In this document: positions 12,117 to 24,668 of the stretch, piece after piece
How positions within the stretch are numbered: the stretch's first letter is position 1
Layout of the letters: each line of letters opens with the position of its first letter
From: Hygrocybe punicea
Taxonomy: Eukaryota > Basidiomycota > Agaricomycetes > Agaricales > Hygrophoraceae
Direction of reading: 5' to 3'
Assembly: GCA_963556145.1 (NCBI GenBank)
Contig: OY744468.1
Span: 4,340,001-4,404,000 of the forward strand
Length of the DNA stretch: 64,000 nucleotides
Made by a program: the position numbers and the translations under genes
Notes under the pieces: model-generated
Seen by the model: the letters and a program-made list of their open reading frames with translations, nothing else
Told to the model about the DNA's origin: nothing
The model's database searches: none

Positions 12117-14878
12117 ATGAATATTGAACGCGCTATAATGCAAACAGAGGCAAAGAAGTTCAAGTGGACAATGAATCCCTCGCGTCCAACGGTGCCGTCG
12201 TCCTCTCAACGCGATCTTCAGGAACTTTCCCGTCAACGTCAACAATACCGTGACCAAATATCTTCCAACCAAAATGAAGATGATCCCCTCGCCGCTTATG
12301 ATCAATTCGTCAGGTGGACGCTCCAGAATTATGGTGAGAGTGACCCAGATTCGGGTCTGCTTGAGCTTTTGGAGGAGACAACGAAGAAGTTCAAGGACGA
12401 CGCAAGCTATAAGACTGATTTGCGGTACCTGAAACTGTGGTTGCTTTACGCTCGTCAAGTCGAGAAGCCCGCTATGATCTACTCATTTCTCATCGTCAAT
12501 GAGATTGGCACAATATACTCTGCGTTGTATGAAGAGTACGCAAATGCACTTGAACAGGATGGACTGTGAGTTACACTCTCATTTATTATTATGCCTTCTG
12601 CATCTTTCCGTGTCATAGTTTTACGGAAGCCGAAGAGGTTTACCGGATGGGCATCAAGCGCAACCCACGAGCTCTCGGCAGACTCAAATCACGCTTTCGA
12701 GACTTCCAGGATCGCATCGCCTCATCATCCGCTATTCCTGAACCCTCTACCAGGTCTTCTACCCTCGAACCAAGAAGCGCTCCCCTACCCGACACATTGC
12801 CTCAGAATCCTTTCAACAAATCCAATCAAGGCAGTTCTGCTGATTCTCCGACCACTTCTTCCAACGCTTCCTCAAGGTCACGCTACGCCCTTATGCTTGC
12901 CCCGCCTGTTCCCGGCAAACGCCCTGAAAAATTACGTTTCAATCTCTCGCTCCTCTTCACCGAGGAAGGCAAAGAGTACAGCATACAAGAAGCGCGTGCT
13001 CGTTCAATGGGTCTCCTAGGAAAGAAATGGGGTCCACCACCTGTTTCAGACCTATCCCATGGCACCTTGTCTGCCTCGTCTTCTGCACTGATCAACTTCA
13101 ACAACGATGGCAAGGCGAACCAAAATACAACAGTTTCACGGAGGGCTGTTATGATGGGCGAGCCAACTGTCACTATCAACACGAAGGAGGCGCTCGCCGA
13201 TGTGTTTGGAATGTATAATTCGCCGGAGAAGACAAGGCGAATAAGGCATGTTCCCGGAAGCAAGCATGCACCTTTAAAGAAAGTAGAACCGGTGACCCCT
13301 GTTGTTCGACAGCCTCAGACGCCAGCGAACAGCGAGAATATCGTTCACACAGTAAAGACGCCCACCCCCGGTGAGTACGTCAAGATTCCTTCTGAACCTT
13401 TGTTTTGAATATTCAATCTTCAGCGTTTCGCCCTTTCGTGGAGGATGACGGCCGAAAGGAGAACACCACCCCCGCACCAAAGGTATAGCACCCAAATATC
13501 AATGGGCAGGATTGGCTAATGTATGGAAATCCAGTTCAAGCCCTTTGTTGATCCAGATCCACCAAACGCAACCCCCATCATCGCGCCTGATCACCGGCGA
13601 GCACTGTCAGTTAAGGATCATGGCTCACTTCCGTCCAACGCCAATGAAAATGCCACCAGAAATGCTGCTAAATCGTCAGCCACCTCAAAACTTGCCCTTG
13701 AAGACGGCAACAGCGTATTCCGCAAGGTTTTCACTCCAGCAGTTATGAAGCCGCCGCTACGAGAAGTGCGTAAGGATGATCACTCACAGGTTTCGAAGCA
13801 GCCTCAAGCACAGATTCACGACTTGCTTTCTCCTACACCTGTGCCACAAAATGCTTCTCGAGTATCAAGTGTTCCTAACGCGACAGTCATTCCATTTGTG
13901 GACGCGGTGTTCACCCGCCCACCGGCTCGACTTCAGAACACATTTACTCCTAGGGCAAATGCTTTCACGCCCTTATCCAGTTCCAAGGCTGGTCGTTCCG
14001 CATCTACACCACTTTTTGCGACAGAACATCGTGCCCCGTTATGGCCTTCGAAAATGGTGGAACTCGAAGACGAGGAAGATGAAGAACATGTCGCAGAGAA
14101 CTATCAGGCTGCCGGCGATGACCACCTTTTGGCGGAAGATGGCGACGGGTACGAAGATGTCGAGTCATTCCAAGCAGTCCCACTGGGTGGACGATTTGGC
14201 CAGTTCAACGTGATGACGCCAATTACGGAGCGGACGTTTGAGTTCACGAGCTCCGCGCGCGGGTCCGTTTCTAGCACGCCACACGATTATTCGACGATAT
14301 TCAACAATGAGAAGACCCCGGGACAGCGGGATGAGTATGGTGCGATTAAGACTGCCGAGCTGTTGGCTGCGGAGTTGAGGGAGGAAGATAGCATCGAGGA
14401 GTCCGATTCGTCCTTTGATTCTACGGACAACAGTCCTGCCCAACCACCGTCGAGTCTCGTGAATGGTATTTCAGACAAGTCCAGAGATAAACAAGCCGTG
14501 GAGTATATCGAAGAGAAAACCGGGACGCTCAGCTTACTTGATGCCATGACGTTGTCCTCGAATTTCAAGCCACCAAACCCATGCAATCCGTTCGATCCAC
14601 CCATTGTGCTGACGCTTCTGTCTCTCGTTCCATCGGATAAGGAATACTACGATTTCAGGGACCGCGAGGCCAAGATGCTAGACGCACTACAGCGTTTTGC
14701 TAAGCGGGCGCGGAAGACGAGTGGTGAGACGAACAGCACTGGAGTGTTCAGTCTCACGTCAAGCTTTCCACTGACGTTGGGCGATCGTCGTTTCAGCGTT
14801 TTGCAGAAGCTTGGGGAGGGCGGGTTCGGTGCAGTCTTCCAGGCGAGAGACCTGAGTTCAAGATGCGACCCAGATGTT

Positions 14879-14910
<32 letters not shown>

Positions 14911-15823
14911 CGATGGTCCCCCCATGGTTGCTGTCAAGGTTGTTAAGCCAAGGAATATCTGGGAATATCACGTTCTCAGACGACTGCATTTTTCACTGCC
15001 ACCACATCTCCGGCGGTCAGTGGTCTCACCACACGCACTGTACGCTTTCCGGGACCAGAGTTTCCTTATCCTTGACTTGTGTGCGCAAGGCACTCTTCTT
15101 GATATCGTCAATAACGCTGGTTCAGCCGGCGTTTCGCAGCAAGGCGCTTGCTTGGATGAGCTCCTGGTGATGTTTTTCAGCATTGAACTACTGCGGTTGT
15201 TGGAAGGAATACATAACGCCGGGTTTATTCATGGAGATCTCAAGATCGACAATTGTCTGCTGCGTTTGGAAGACGTCCCTGGGGAAACCTCAGCATGGTC
15301 GAGTCTCTACCAGCCATCGGGAGACGGTGGATGGGGCTACAAAGGCATCAAACTCATAGATTTCGGACGCACGGTCGATACGCGATTGTTCCCGCCCAGC
15401 CAGAAGTTCATCGCAGAGTGGCCTACAGACGACCGCGATTGCCTGGAGATGCGGGAAAACAGACCGTGGACGTTCCATCCAGACTACTTTGGCCTCGCAG
15501 GCATCATCTACTGCATGCTCTTTGGGAAATACATCCAGAGCTCTTCTGTAACGTCCACATCATCAGGAGCAGGTCCAAGATATAAAATAGCTACGCCATT
15601 CAAACGTTATTGGCAAAATGACTTGTGGAACAGACTGTTTGACTTGCTGCTCAACCCGTCTCTGGTTCGACCGAATGGCCATCTGCCACTTTGTGAGGAG
15701 CTAGGTGCCTTGCGCAAGGAGATGGAGACATGGTTGCAGAGAAATTGCAACCGATCAAGTAACACTCTCAAGGGTTTGTTGAAGAAGGTTGAAGTTTCGG
15801 TATGGCGAGGGTCGACGCGTTGA
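12117..15823 (+). CDS. BUB1: Spindle checkpoint kinase BUB1 (Mad3/BUB1-like N-terminus plus kinase)
   Basis: Four exons, 12117..12565, 12619..13370, 13424..13482 and 13535..15823, give 1182 aa with all phases closing. Residues about 50-190 form the Mad3/BUB1 TPR region (YDQFVRWTLQNY, LRYLKLWLLYA, ALYEEYANALE, AEEVYRMGIKRN). A conserved central motif TINTKEALADVFGMY follows. Exon 3 encodes a KEN box (residues 412-414) flanked by FRPFVE and FKPFVD. The C-terminal kinase has a Gly-rich loop (GEGGFGAVF), VAVKVV Lys, catalytic loop HGDLKIDNCLL and LIDFG. A run of 12 Asp lies between the Gly loop and the VAVK strand. In other eukaryotes BUB1 acts at kinetochores, where it phosphorylates histone H2A and recruits checkpoint proteins. 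The ATG at 12138 is an alternative start. Confidence 0.93.
14879..14914 (+). repeat. GAT/GAC microsatellite encoding 12 Asp in the BUB1 kinase
   Basis: Twelve consecutive Asp codons, mostly alternating GAT and GAC. They lie between the Gly-rich loop and the strand bearing the ATP-binding Lys, where a beta-hairpin loop is expected. Confidence 0.9.
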
Positions 15824-16014
15824 AATTATACCTTAGGTAGGAGTAATGGACGCTTACTATATATTTGGATTATTTATGTTTCCGACCTGCCTGCGTGTGG
15901 ATTTGCCGATTTCATTTAGAATCCACATTGAAAGTAGAGCTAGGTACAACCTCGAGAACTGCGAGGATTCCAGAAAATGCGACAGAGATAGCCCTAACCA
16001 GATATGGATGCTGT

Positions 16015-19000
16015 TCACGTATGCCCCATCTGTACAGGAGGGACCTGGCCACCATCGTAGACGTGGGGAGCCACGTTGGGGGCTGGTGGCGGCATCATCA
16101 TCGGGTATGGCACTGCGTGCTGTACTGTGGGCATGATGAGCATGTTGCCATTGTATTGATGGAATGTTATCGTACATTGTGGACTCTGGTGATAGTATGG
16201 ATGGGCATGTGCTGGAATTGGAGTAGGAGGCATGGACGGCCGTGGGGCAGTGCCGTTGGGTGGCGGTGGGTAACTACCAGGAGGTGGCGGAGGCATGTAC
16301 GCTTGCGGGGCTACACCGAAACAAATGGTCCGTGTCAACCACACGTAGAAACAAGACAACAAACTTACGTGGCATCTGTGCCATGCCTGGCGAATACATA
16401 GCTGACGGGACAGTGATTAGAAGTAGGATAACAATGATGACGATAATAATCTCGCTAGTCACGAAACACTCACGCTGACCGTTGGGTGGAACCATTCCTG
16501 GAGGGTAGGGCATAGGCTGCATGAACGGTCCAGGCATGTAAGCACCTGGAGGTGGCGGTGGCATGCCGGGCATCATGGGCTTGGGTATACAACTCGTAAG
16601 AACACATTACTTTGTGTTTGAGAATGATAAGAACCGACCTGTCCGGGATAACCATAAGGGTATGCATATACATAACCACGAGCAGCTGCTTGTGCGGCCG
16701 AATCCTCTTCGTATGAGGGGGGTGGCATGGGCGGTGGACCAGGGGGTGCAACATGTGGTGAATGCTGAGGCGGGGGGAATTGAGGCGGCGGAAACATGTG
16801 CATATATCGTTTACCGCTATAGGGCCACACCGGGGCTACATACGTCGAATATACCCTATGGAATAAGTATCTCCGCAACCTACAGCAAACATAAGGTACT
16901 CACACGCCGCCGCAGCGTCAACAACTTTGTTATGCTTGAACGGGTTAAAGTCATCCTTAATATTCACCGGAGGACTCTTCTTGATGGGACGTGTCCCGAA
17001 GAAGGGGTTAGGGGTTGGTGGTGTCTGGATGACAGGATAAATGCGATGAAGACGATTGCCATGAAAACAAAGCCATACCGTTTCGGTCTTTGGTTTGGGA
17101 GACACAGATGCAGATGCAGAACTTGGGATCTGGTTTGGTGATGGAGAGGCCTGAACCTTGACAAAACAAAGGTCAGGGGTCGGCACGGACTTGAATGCCA
17201 GTGGGAGAAATAAAGAGAACGCAACTGGACTGAAGGCATTTGCTTTGGGATTCGGCTTAAACGATGAAGCATTGACATTCAAACGGTTGTGGGAGGCGGT
17301 AGTGGGAGATGCCGGCGTAGATGGAATAACGGTAGGAGTCGAATTAGACACTGGTAATTGACTTGAACTATTAGGCGCGTTGGCGCTGTCGCCGTTCGAC
17401 GTAGGGGGCTGAGGTCGAGCCCTGCCTTTAAACGGCGGTATAGGCTGTATGAACATGTTGATCGCTGGTTTCGTTGTTGTCGTCGTCGCCGTTCCTTTCA
17501 GCGGATGCGTGGGGTTTGTCACGGATTTCATAGGAGCAGGTGCTGCAGGTGCTGCCACAGCAACATTAACAACTGGCATCTTGGAGGCATTAGCTCCGAC
17601 CGGCTTGCGGTTCAGGTCAGGGCTGAGTTTCGTCGTCGGTTGAGGAGCTAAACGATTTGCACTTGGGGCAGCGTTGACAACAGATGAAGAGGCGCCAATA
17701 CTACGGGCATGAGCCGAAGAAGCATCTTTGCTGGCTTTTTCCCGGATTTGTTTCTGTTTTTCTTCATCCTTGGCAAGAATGGGAACCAAGTCGTCGGGAA
17801 TGGGTTTGTTAAGCTTAGATAGCGTCGCTCTCAATACATCCGAGGACCACAAAACAATAGTAACCAAGAAAACCAACCTTGAAATTTTGGCTGAATTTGA
17901 CAAGTTCTGCCATTCGCTTGTCCATCTCGCTTTTTACTAGGGCCTGTCTCTTTTGATTAAGCCTCTGTTTTTCATTTGTAACGAAATCGCGAAAAGCAGG
18001 CAGGGGATCCGCGGGTGGCTTTATGAGCGTTGGGGGGCAAAAGTGAGCATTAGAATCAATGCCTCGATGAGAGACCGATATGTCGTACCTTGTTTGGATT
18101 TGTTGGGGCAGGCGAAGGAGTCTTGGATGATGATGACGGAGAAGATATCAGAGGCTGTGATATAACGGCGCCGTCAGGAGCATTGACAGAGACTATCGGA
18201 ACATCAGCTTTTGGGAGAGTAACGGGCGGTGATGTAGTATTTTGTCTCCGAGCTCCTGGGGGCACATAGGCGTTGCTCCCACGAACTACAGCGCCGTACC
18301 TGACGCCCGGTGTAGGGGATCAGTGTTCTGATTGAGATGTACGAGGGTACACACTTGTCTTCCTCGTTAATACCACTGTCGTCTACTACGTTTATGTTCC
18401 TCTCCTCAGCAACGTGTGAATTATTTGTACCGGCCTAATTCAATAGAGGCGATGACTGATCTAGTCAACTTTTCGACAAAGAGAAGGGGCTTACGCCAAT
18501 AATTTCATTGGCGATCTTTTGGGCTTTACGCTCGCGTTCCTTGAAATCAGCGGCGGAGCGATCAAGTTTGGTTGTATAAACATCCTCATCAAAGTTGGTT
18601 GTGACGCCAAAGAGTTTCTGGTTGACAGCGAATTGGTCCCATGAAGTATTATTAGAACCGGGTCCAAACGTGACATCGTCGGTTGTGCTCGATGGCAGGA
18701 GTGGCGCAGCGGTGACGGCACCCGTGCTAGAGGGATCTGGGGCCGGTTGCCAAGCTTGTAGTTCTCTGTCTCGTCGACCTTGAGCTGATTTGCTAATGTC
18801 AGCGTCGGTTCGAAATGCTAGCAGGGGTGGATTCTATCAGAATATATTTCCAAAATGTACAATTGATGAGACTGACTATCGCCGTTGGGCAACTTGGCGT
18901 CTGCGGGACCCGAGGACCAATTATCGATATTGGTTGAAGCGATGAAAAGCTGAGTCTTGAGGGGTGCGCCTGGGTTCGAGATCTCCTTTACATCTTTCAA

Positions 19001-19452
19001 AGTCACTCCGGTTGTGTCACCTTCCCCGCTAGTGGAGGCTACAACCCCTTCATAATGTTGTGCGGTCTTGGTGAGAAGGGTGATGGTTGTTCCCTGCAGC
19101 AGGATGAAAACGAGTCGCTGAATCTAGACGAACGGACGAACCGTCAAACCAGTGATTGATTGAAGGACACGGTCGTGAGGAGTGTCGGTGGTTCGAGCTC
19201 CATTGGTCTGGGGTAGTTGGGGAAAACCCCCTTGACTGCCTGGTGCTGGTGCTGGTCCGTTCGTAGGACGAGGGGAATTACGGCCTGATGCAAAGGTGGG
19301 AGACGCTCGGGGTTCGGACCACGCAGGGCGACTACAAAAGGGTGAGTGGGGTACCGTTATGTCAGAATCAAAACAGGTTAGACAACCAACCGTGCTGGCT
19401 CTGGGATAACACCTTTCCTTGCAGGCTTATGCTGTTTGGCTGCAGCGGCCAT
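16015..19452 (-). CDS. PBP1: Ataxin-2 / Pbp1 homologue (LsmAD, Pro-rich tail)
   Basis: A multi-exon gene that starts at the ATG 19450-19452 (MAAAAKQHKPARKG). Exon 1 (19391..19452) joins exon 2 at 19331 across an intron that begins GTTGGT. The ataxin-2 N/SM-like domain follows (VTLKDVKEISNPGAP, TQLFIASTNIDNW), then the LsmAD domain (FGVTTNFDEDVYTTKLDRS, ERERKAQKIANEIIG). After a long Ala/Pro/Ser-rich linker there is a PAM2-like motif (SFKPNPKANAFSP) that would bind poly(A)-binding protein. The tail has several P-P-P-P-G blocks and ends at 16015. Pbp1/ataxin-2 proteins act in stress granules, polyadenylation and TORC1 control. The N-terminal and LsmAD assignments are strong; the small exons of the Pro-rich tail are less sure. 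Confidence 0.88.
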
Positions 19453-22400
19453 ATATATTCACTGAGTGGAAACAAAAAGAGGAGAAGAGGGTGAGAGCTG
19501 GAGATAAGAATCGGAGGAGGGAACAATGTGAGCGCTCCGGCCAATACGGGTGGATGTCGAGAGCAATGTCAGGGAGTCGGACGCAGGGTCGCGTGGGCTT
19601 CAGGGCAGAAAAAGTTGCGAGGCAACGCTGGGGGCGACGGCGAGGTCACTGATCACACTGGAAAGTAAATAGTATTTCTGGCTTGCGGGAACCCAACTGC
19701 TATGCGGGAATACCCCCTGGCACTCCTGGGTTGATCCCGGATATCTCCCTGATAATTACACAAAGGAATAAAATATTGGACTGCAACCCGTTTCAGAGTA
19801 CCGCAGTGTGCCTTGTTAGCGAGCACAAATACTATCATCATCCCACAGCTGTGGTGAAACTCGTGTATCGGACTTTAAATCAGGTTTCAGGGGTCCTGAA
19901 GCATGTCAAGATGCAAACAATGCAGCGAGGCCATTATAACGGTTCGATTAACGGTTCGATTACGTTCACATTCATTCACCACAGAGGTGCAATCTTGAGC
20001 CTATCGTAAATGCACTGTATTTCTACTCCCAGTCAAGCATCCCTGACTTGACGAGATTCACGCTGATCTTCAAGCTTCTGCGCTGATTTTTATTTTCAGT
20101 GTTTTCTCATCAGACCGGCCCTGGATATTCGCATCATCGACCGTAACGCGTAAAAACATTAATGCATTTGGGCATTCGACGTAATTCATCTTGAATCATC
20201 CCGAGCTGCTTTAGGCGCTTATGCATATGGCTCGAATGGTGCAATCATTCGATGCAAGATAGAAATTCATTCCTTCGTCATGGGCTTCTCTCTGGGCCCT
20301 GTACGTATTCGCACCATCTCCAGCTACGCTGTCCACCGGGGTATTGGTCCAGAGCAAGCCCACTCGCCGAAGGTCTCGGAAGAAGTCAGTTTCATGCAAA
20401 GGCCATTCCCCCCCAGCCTCCCGGTCTTTATTATCTTCGTCCGCATGTGTCCTCACTTGCTGTCACCCGAGATCTGGTTTTACCCCGTTGGCGTTCCTTG
20501 GCGGATATGGAACATCCTGGCATGCCGTCAGGTCAACCGCTACTGCCGTCACTGGACTTGCTCAGAAATAGCTGAGTGGTTCAGGCGGACACTCTTCCTG
20601 GAAGAACCCACCGTAGGTGTTTTGCCACAATAACATATCCGATTGGGACTAGCTAGTGTGTGTTTCTACGCGAATCTTCCGTTATTGAACTGATGGCATT
20701 ATTTTCATATCTATACAGTTCCTTTCCTTGCATGAAAATCATCTCTTCCTCTGGCGATATCGTGACTGCACAATCTCGGGAACTCGTCGAGCTACCTTTA
20801 TCACCTTGATACCGAGGAATCCAAGCAATTTCTCCTTTTCCGCTTGATGCCCTTTCGTCTCCAAACCAAATCTGGTTAGCTTTGATTTTAGTATCATGAA
20901 CTTCAGCGTTCATTTTGTCTCCGAATCCGAACGAGACTGGGCTCGTCGACACTTACCTTCCCGCTGATTACCTCCTTATCCATACGTTTGTTATCTATCA
21001 ACTACATAGATGCGGGCAATTTCCATCGTTCACGCGGCTTCGACGACCCCTATCACATCTTTTGCGTGCGTTTACATTTAGCCAACGAATGACACTGGCG
21101 AATGGGACGGTCTGATGGAATACGTTAAAGATTGTCCCGACTTTGGCAATGGTTATTTCGCTCGCTTACTCCAGCAGACGTTGAGCGCCCGCATATCGGA
21201 AATGCCACAAAGACTCAAACAATGCGACCCATACCATTACAAGCACTTATCGTTGGCTTTTGCAATCCCCTCATGCACGCATCACCAGTCCACGATTTCA
21301 CCACAGCGAATCCGAAATCCAAGAGTTATGCCAAACTGGGCCACCCAGTCATCGACACATCCCTCAAGCCCCAACGCTTACACCCTTTGTAAATCCCCTC
21401 AATTGAACCCATGACGTTTGTCACGGATAGCCTTATCTTGTTCGTGGCTGGAAAGGTCTCCCTCAAGCGGATTGACTGGATAAAGATGCTTGGTTGTTGA
21501 CCCCTTCCAGGCGATACCATCAGTGTCCCAATTACACTACATCGATCAGTCTGTGGATCTATGATCTATTGGCAGTGCTAATGCGTTCAGATTTTTGTCA
21601 CATACTGGACAGCCCAAGCCGTCTTCCGGCTCAACCCCACAAAATGCATATGTCCACATGCTCACGTTCACTCATCCTCCTGACATGATCTTCCAAATAC
21701 GACTCTGCAAGGCACCCCCAAGGCTATGTAGGTTGCTAGGCACTTTTCAATTTCTTCATTTTGTCTCACATTCGGCCATGACACATAGATATACGAAATA
21801 GCGACTGGCTTCCCCATCTTTTGGCTTCCAGAGATCCTGATCCGCAAGATGACCGAAATTCTTGCATTGTTATCACAACACCACATTCGAACCCAGAGGA
21901 CGGTTGTTCGCGAAAGTTTATGGGAAATTTGTGAATATAGCGTCATGCTGCATGCTTTAATGATTCACGAGGATACGTCAGTCAGAAATCCGCTAGATCA
22001 CCCACACGTCGAATAGCGATATTTTCTCCGTGGACGGAGCTGAGACCGCCAGAACATAAATTTGAAGGAATCGGGAAGGTCAGGAACAACGAGCGTCTCA
22101 AAGAGAAATTCAACGGCGACGAACTAAAATCGGAATTGCAGCGTGGACGCACGGGTCGTCCGCTGTGTTGTGTTCCCGATGCGCATTAAAATGGGTCTCA
22201 ATACATAGCCGATGACAAGACCTGTCAGTGTGCAAAGTTGTTTCTTTGATGCGATCAGCATGGCCCTCGTTCCTGACTTCGTCGTCGCCGTCGCCCTCCC
22301 TCGCAGCAACATTTCTGGACGAAGGTACGAGGATTCTAATTTCATCGCTCAGAAGACACATCGGACAGGCTACAGCCTAAGCCGACCTTGGCTGACCATA

Positions 22401-23176
22401 CGGGATTCTCGGCCAGAATCAGACCTGTATCCACTGATAGAACATGGCCTTCGACAAGGGTGGTGATCAAGAGAACGATTTCCTCCACCGGGATTTTCTT
22501 CGGAGGCTGCCTAAATGCATCCAAAGGGTTTCGATCCGAGCGTGCATATTTATTCAATCGGTTGGAATAGGCACTATCTCACCTCCACGCACATGACCCC
22601 AGCCCCACAAATAGCTATTGTTGTCAAGTCGACGGCTGGATTCTTGCTAAGAGAGAATCAGATAGCAGCGGCCGAGGTCGAGAGACGGAGATCCTCGTGA
22701 TCCCGAGGCTCTTGTTGAAATGGAAAAATCCTGATCTGGAAACTTTCCTCTGGAACAGCGGGCGCACACAGGTTGAGAACGGAGGGAGTTACTGACAACA
22801 TTTCTTCATTATGCACCAGCTAAATTTCGATTTGGAGGACATAACACTTTGCAAACGATCAAGGGTGGTGTTGTGCTGCACCACCCCGGACACCCGTCAA
22901 GTTTGCCATTCCATGTGTTGCACGTCTGCGGATGTCCGTGAAAACGTTAGAAGCTCACGTGACACCCTTTCACCTCCAATCAACTCCGGCTTTATGTTCT
23001 CCTTTGGGCAGGGCAACAGCGAGCCGAAAGTGAGAAGAGCTGCCCGTCAAGCACATGTCTGTGCTGCACCGAGCTGAGTTGGATGACTCCTGATATTGCA
23101 AAAGGGTAAGAAGGTTATAAGTTCAGTAATCTTATGATCACTGTGTCCCTATCAACCTTTCCTCGAAGTCTCCACA
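19453..23176. other. 3.7 kb gene-poor stretch
   Basis: The first 200-300 bp are the purine-rich 5' region of the Pbp1 gene. The rest holds only short frames on both strands, none of which joins into a recognisable protein. The longest is 117 codons at 20280..20633 (plus): ATG start, Trp/Arg-rich end, no known domain. A minus-strand frame at 20653..20952 (about 99 codons) is also unrecognised. A 12 bp direct repeat (AACGGTTCGATT, twice head to tail) lies at 19938-19961. I see no terminal repeats, transposase or reverse-transcriptase motifs. The stretch may be decayed coding sequence, a non-coding RNA locus or plain intergenic DNA. Confidence 0.45.
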
Positions 23177-24668
23177 ATGTCGTCGCCAATCTATCACAGC
23201 GATGTTGTTCAGCGACCAGGCTACCTGGTATCATGGCAGAAATATCGAAACGGCAGCCTTCATTGGCTCATGGAATGTTTCGCCGAAGCGGTAAGAGCAA
23301 TTCACAAGCATTTGACCCAGCAATGAAAAGGCATTGTCGGCAGCTCGGAGTCTTCTTCTACGTGTACGGAGGTGAGCACAACGCGAAAAATTACATGAGA
23401 GGGAGCTGACATTCTCGTTAGGTGTCGGGGCTACAGCATCGACGACTCTCGGTGACCTTGCGGGTCAGCCCAGTCTTGGATGTATGTTTATTCTCGCAGC
23501 ATGCGAAAAAAAAAAAACACTTGACGATCCACGTGGATAGCACTTCTCCAGATTGGTTTCGGGTACGCATTTGGAATTCTGCTCGCCATTGCAATATGCA
23601 GCGGGACGTCTGGCGGGCACTTTAACCCCTGCGTGACCTTTGTCATGGTTTTCTTCCGCAAATTCCCGAAATTTAAAGCATTGAGGTCTGTATATCTCTC
23701 CAGAGCGAGGGAATGTTGGGACTGAGTGTTGTGCCTTGGGTCAGATACATCCTTGCTCAGGTTCTGGGCGCATATATCGCATCCATGATCATCTACTTTC
23801 AATACAAGGATTTGATCATCAAGGTTGATGCTAGCATGAAGCCGGCTGTGCTAGAGATAATCAAGTTCACCCCGGAAGGAACTGGAGGCATCTTGGGCCT
23901 TTACTTGAACCCTGGAGCCAATCTTTTACGCGCCATACTGAATGAATTTGTCACAGTAAATCTGCCTAGTCTCTTGCCCTTCATCCGATTTTGCTGACGA
24001 CCAACCTGGGGGGTAGGATGTCTTCCTCGGCCTCGCTATTTGGGGCTGCCTTGATCCGTCAAATGTGCTGGTTCCTCCAGCAGCTGCGCCATGGGCCATA
24101 AGCTTTGCATAGTGCGTTCACGAGGGAAATTTGGAAAGTCTCCATCTAATAATACAAACGAAATTCCTTAGCGCCACAGCTATCTGGGGTCACGCACCGG
24201 CCGGTTGTGAGTGCCATTTTGGCTTTAACCGAGAAAAAAAACGTCTTCTGATCGCTATTCGGATACAAACCAGTGGCCGCTAACTCGGCGCGTGATGTGG
24301 GTGGGAGGCTCGCAAACATGACGATATACGGGTTAAAAGCGACTGGTGGAATCTACGCAGTGGTGGCGGCACTAACAAATATTCCGGCGACGTTTGTCGC
24401 TGTGCTCATATACGAGTTCTTCCTGACCGATTGCGACAGAGGTGCGCATGTCCTAGCTTGGGTTGGTTTTCCGTGTGCTGATGCAAAAGTTCCTCCAGTC
24501 ATTCCCAGTGCCAACTTGGAGTTCATATCCATCCATCAAGAGCACCGAAGGACCGGGCACAACCAAGGCGAGAGAGAGTTACAAATGGAGGAAAGACACG
24601 AAAGACACGAAGCATCGAAAAGTTCGATCACGGTCGACAAGGGCCATCCAGATATTTTCCCAGGCTGA
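23177..24668 (+). CDS. Aquaporin / aquaglyceroporin (MIP family) with NPC and NSA motifs
   Basis: Nine exons (first 23177..23290) encode a six-helix MIP channel of about 330 aa for water and small neutral solutes. Conserved pieces in order: the helix 1 region (LHWLMECFAEALGVFFYVY), loop B with SGGHFNPCVTF, helix 3 (LAQVLGAYIASMIIY), helix 4 (VTDVFLGLAIWG), loop E with LAANSARDVGGR, and helix 6 (VLIYEFFLTD). The two pore motifs are NPC and NSA instead of NPA, and the Arg of the selectivity filter is kept (SARD). The intron before loop B uses the acceptor GATAG, so that SLLQIGFGYAFG stays in frame. The hydrophilic C-terminal tail is rich in Glu/Arg/His. A TATAAG lies about 60 bp before the ATG. 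Confidence 0.9.

Noticed and set aside
20560..20645. tRNA-like A-box (TAGCTGAGTGGTTCAGG)
   Set aside because: No B-box (GGTTCRANNCC) follows at the right distance and no cloverleaf can be drawn.
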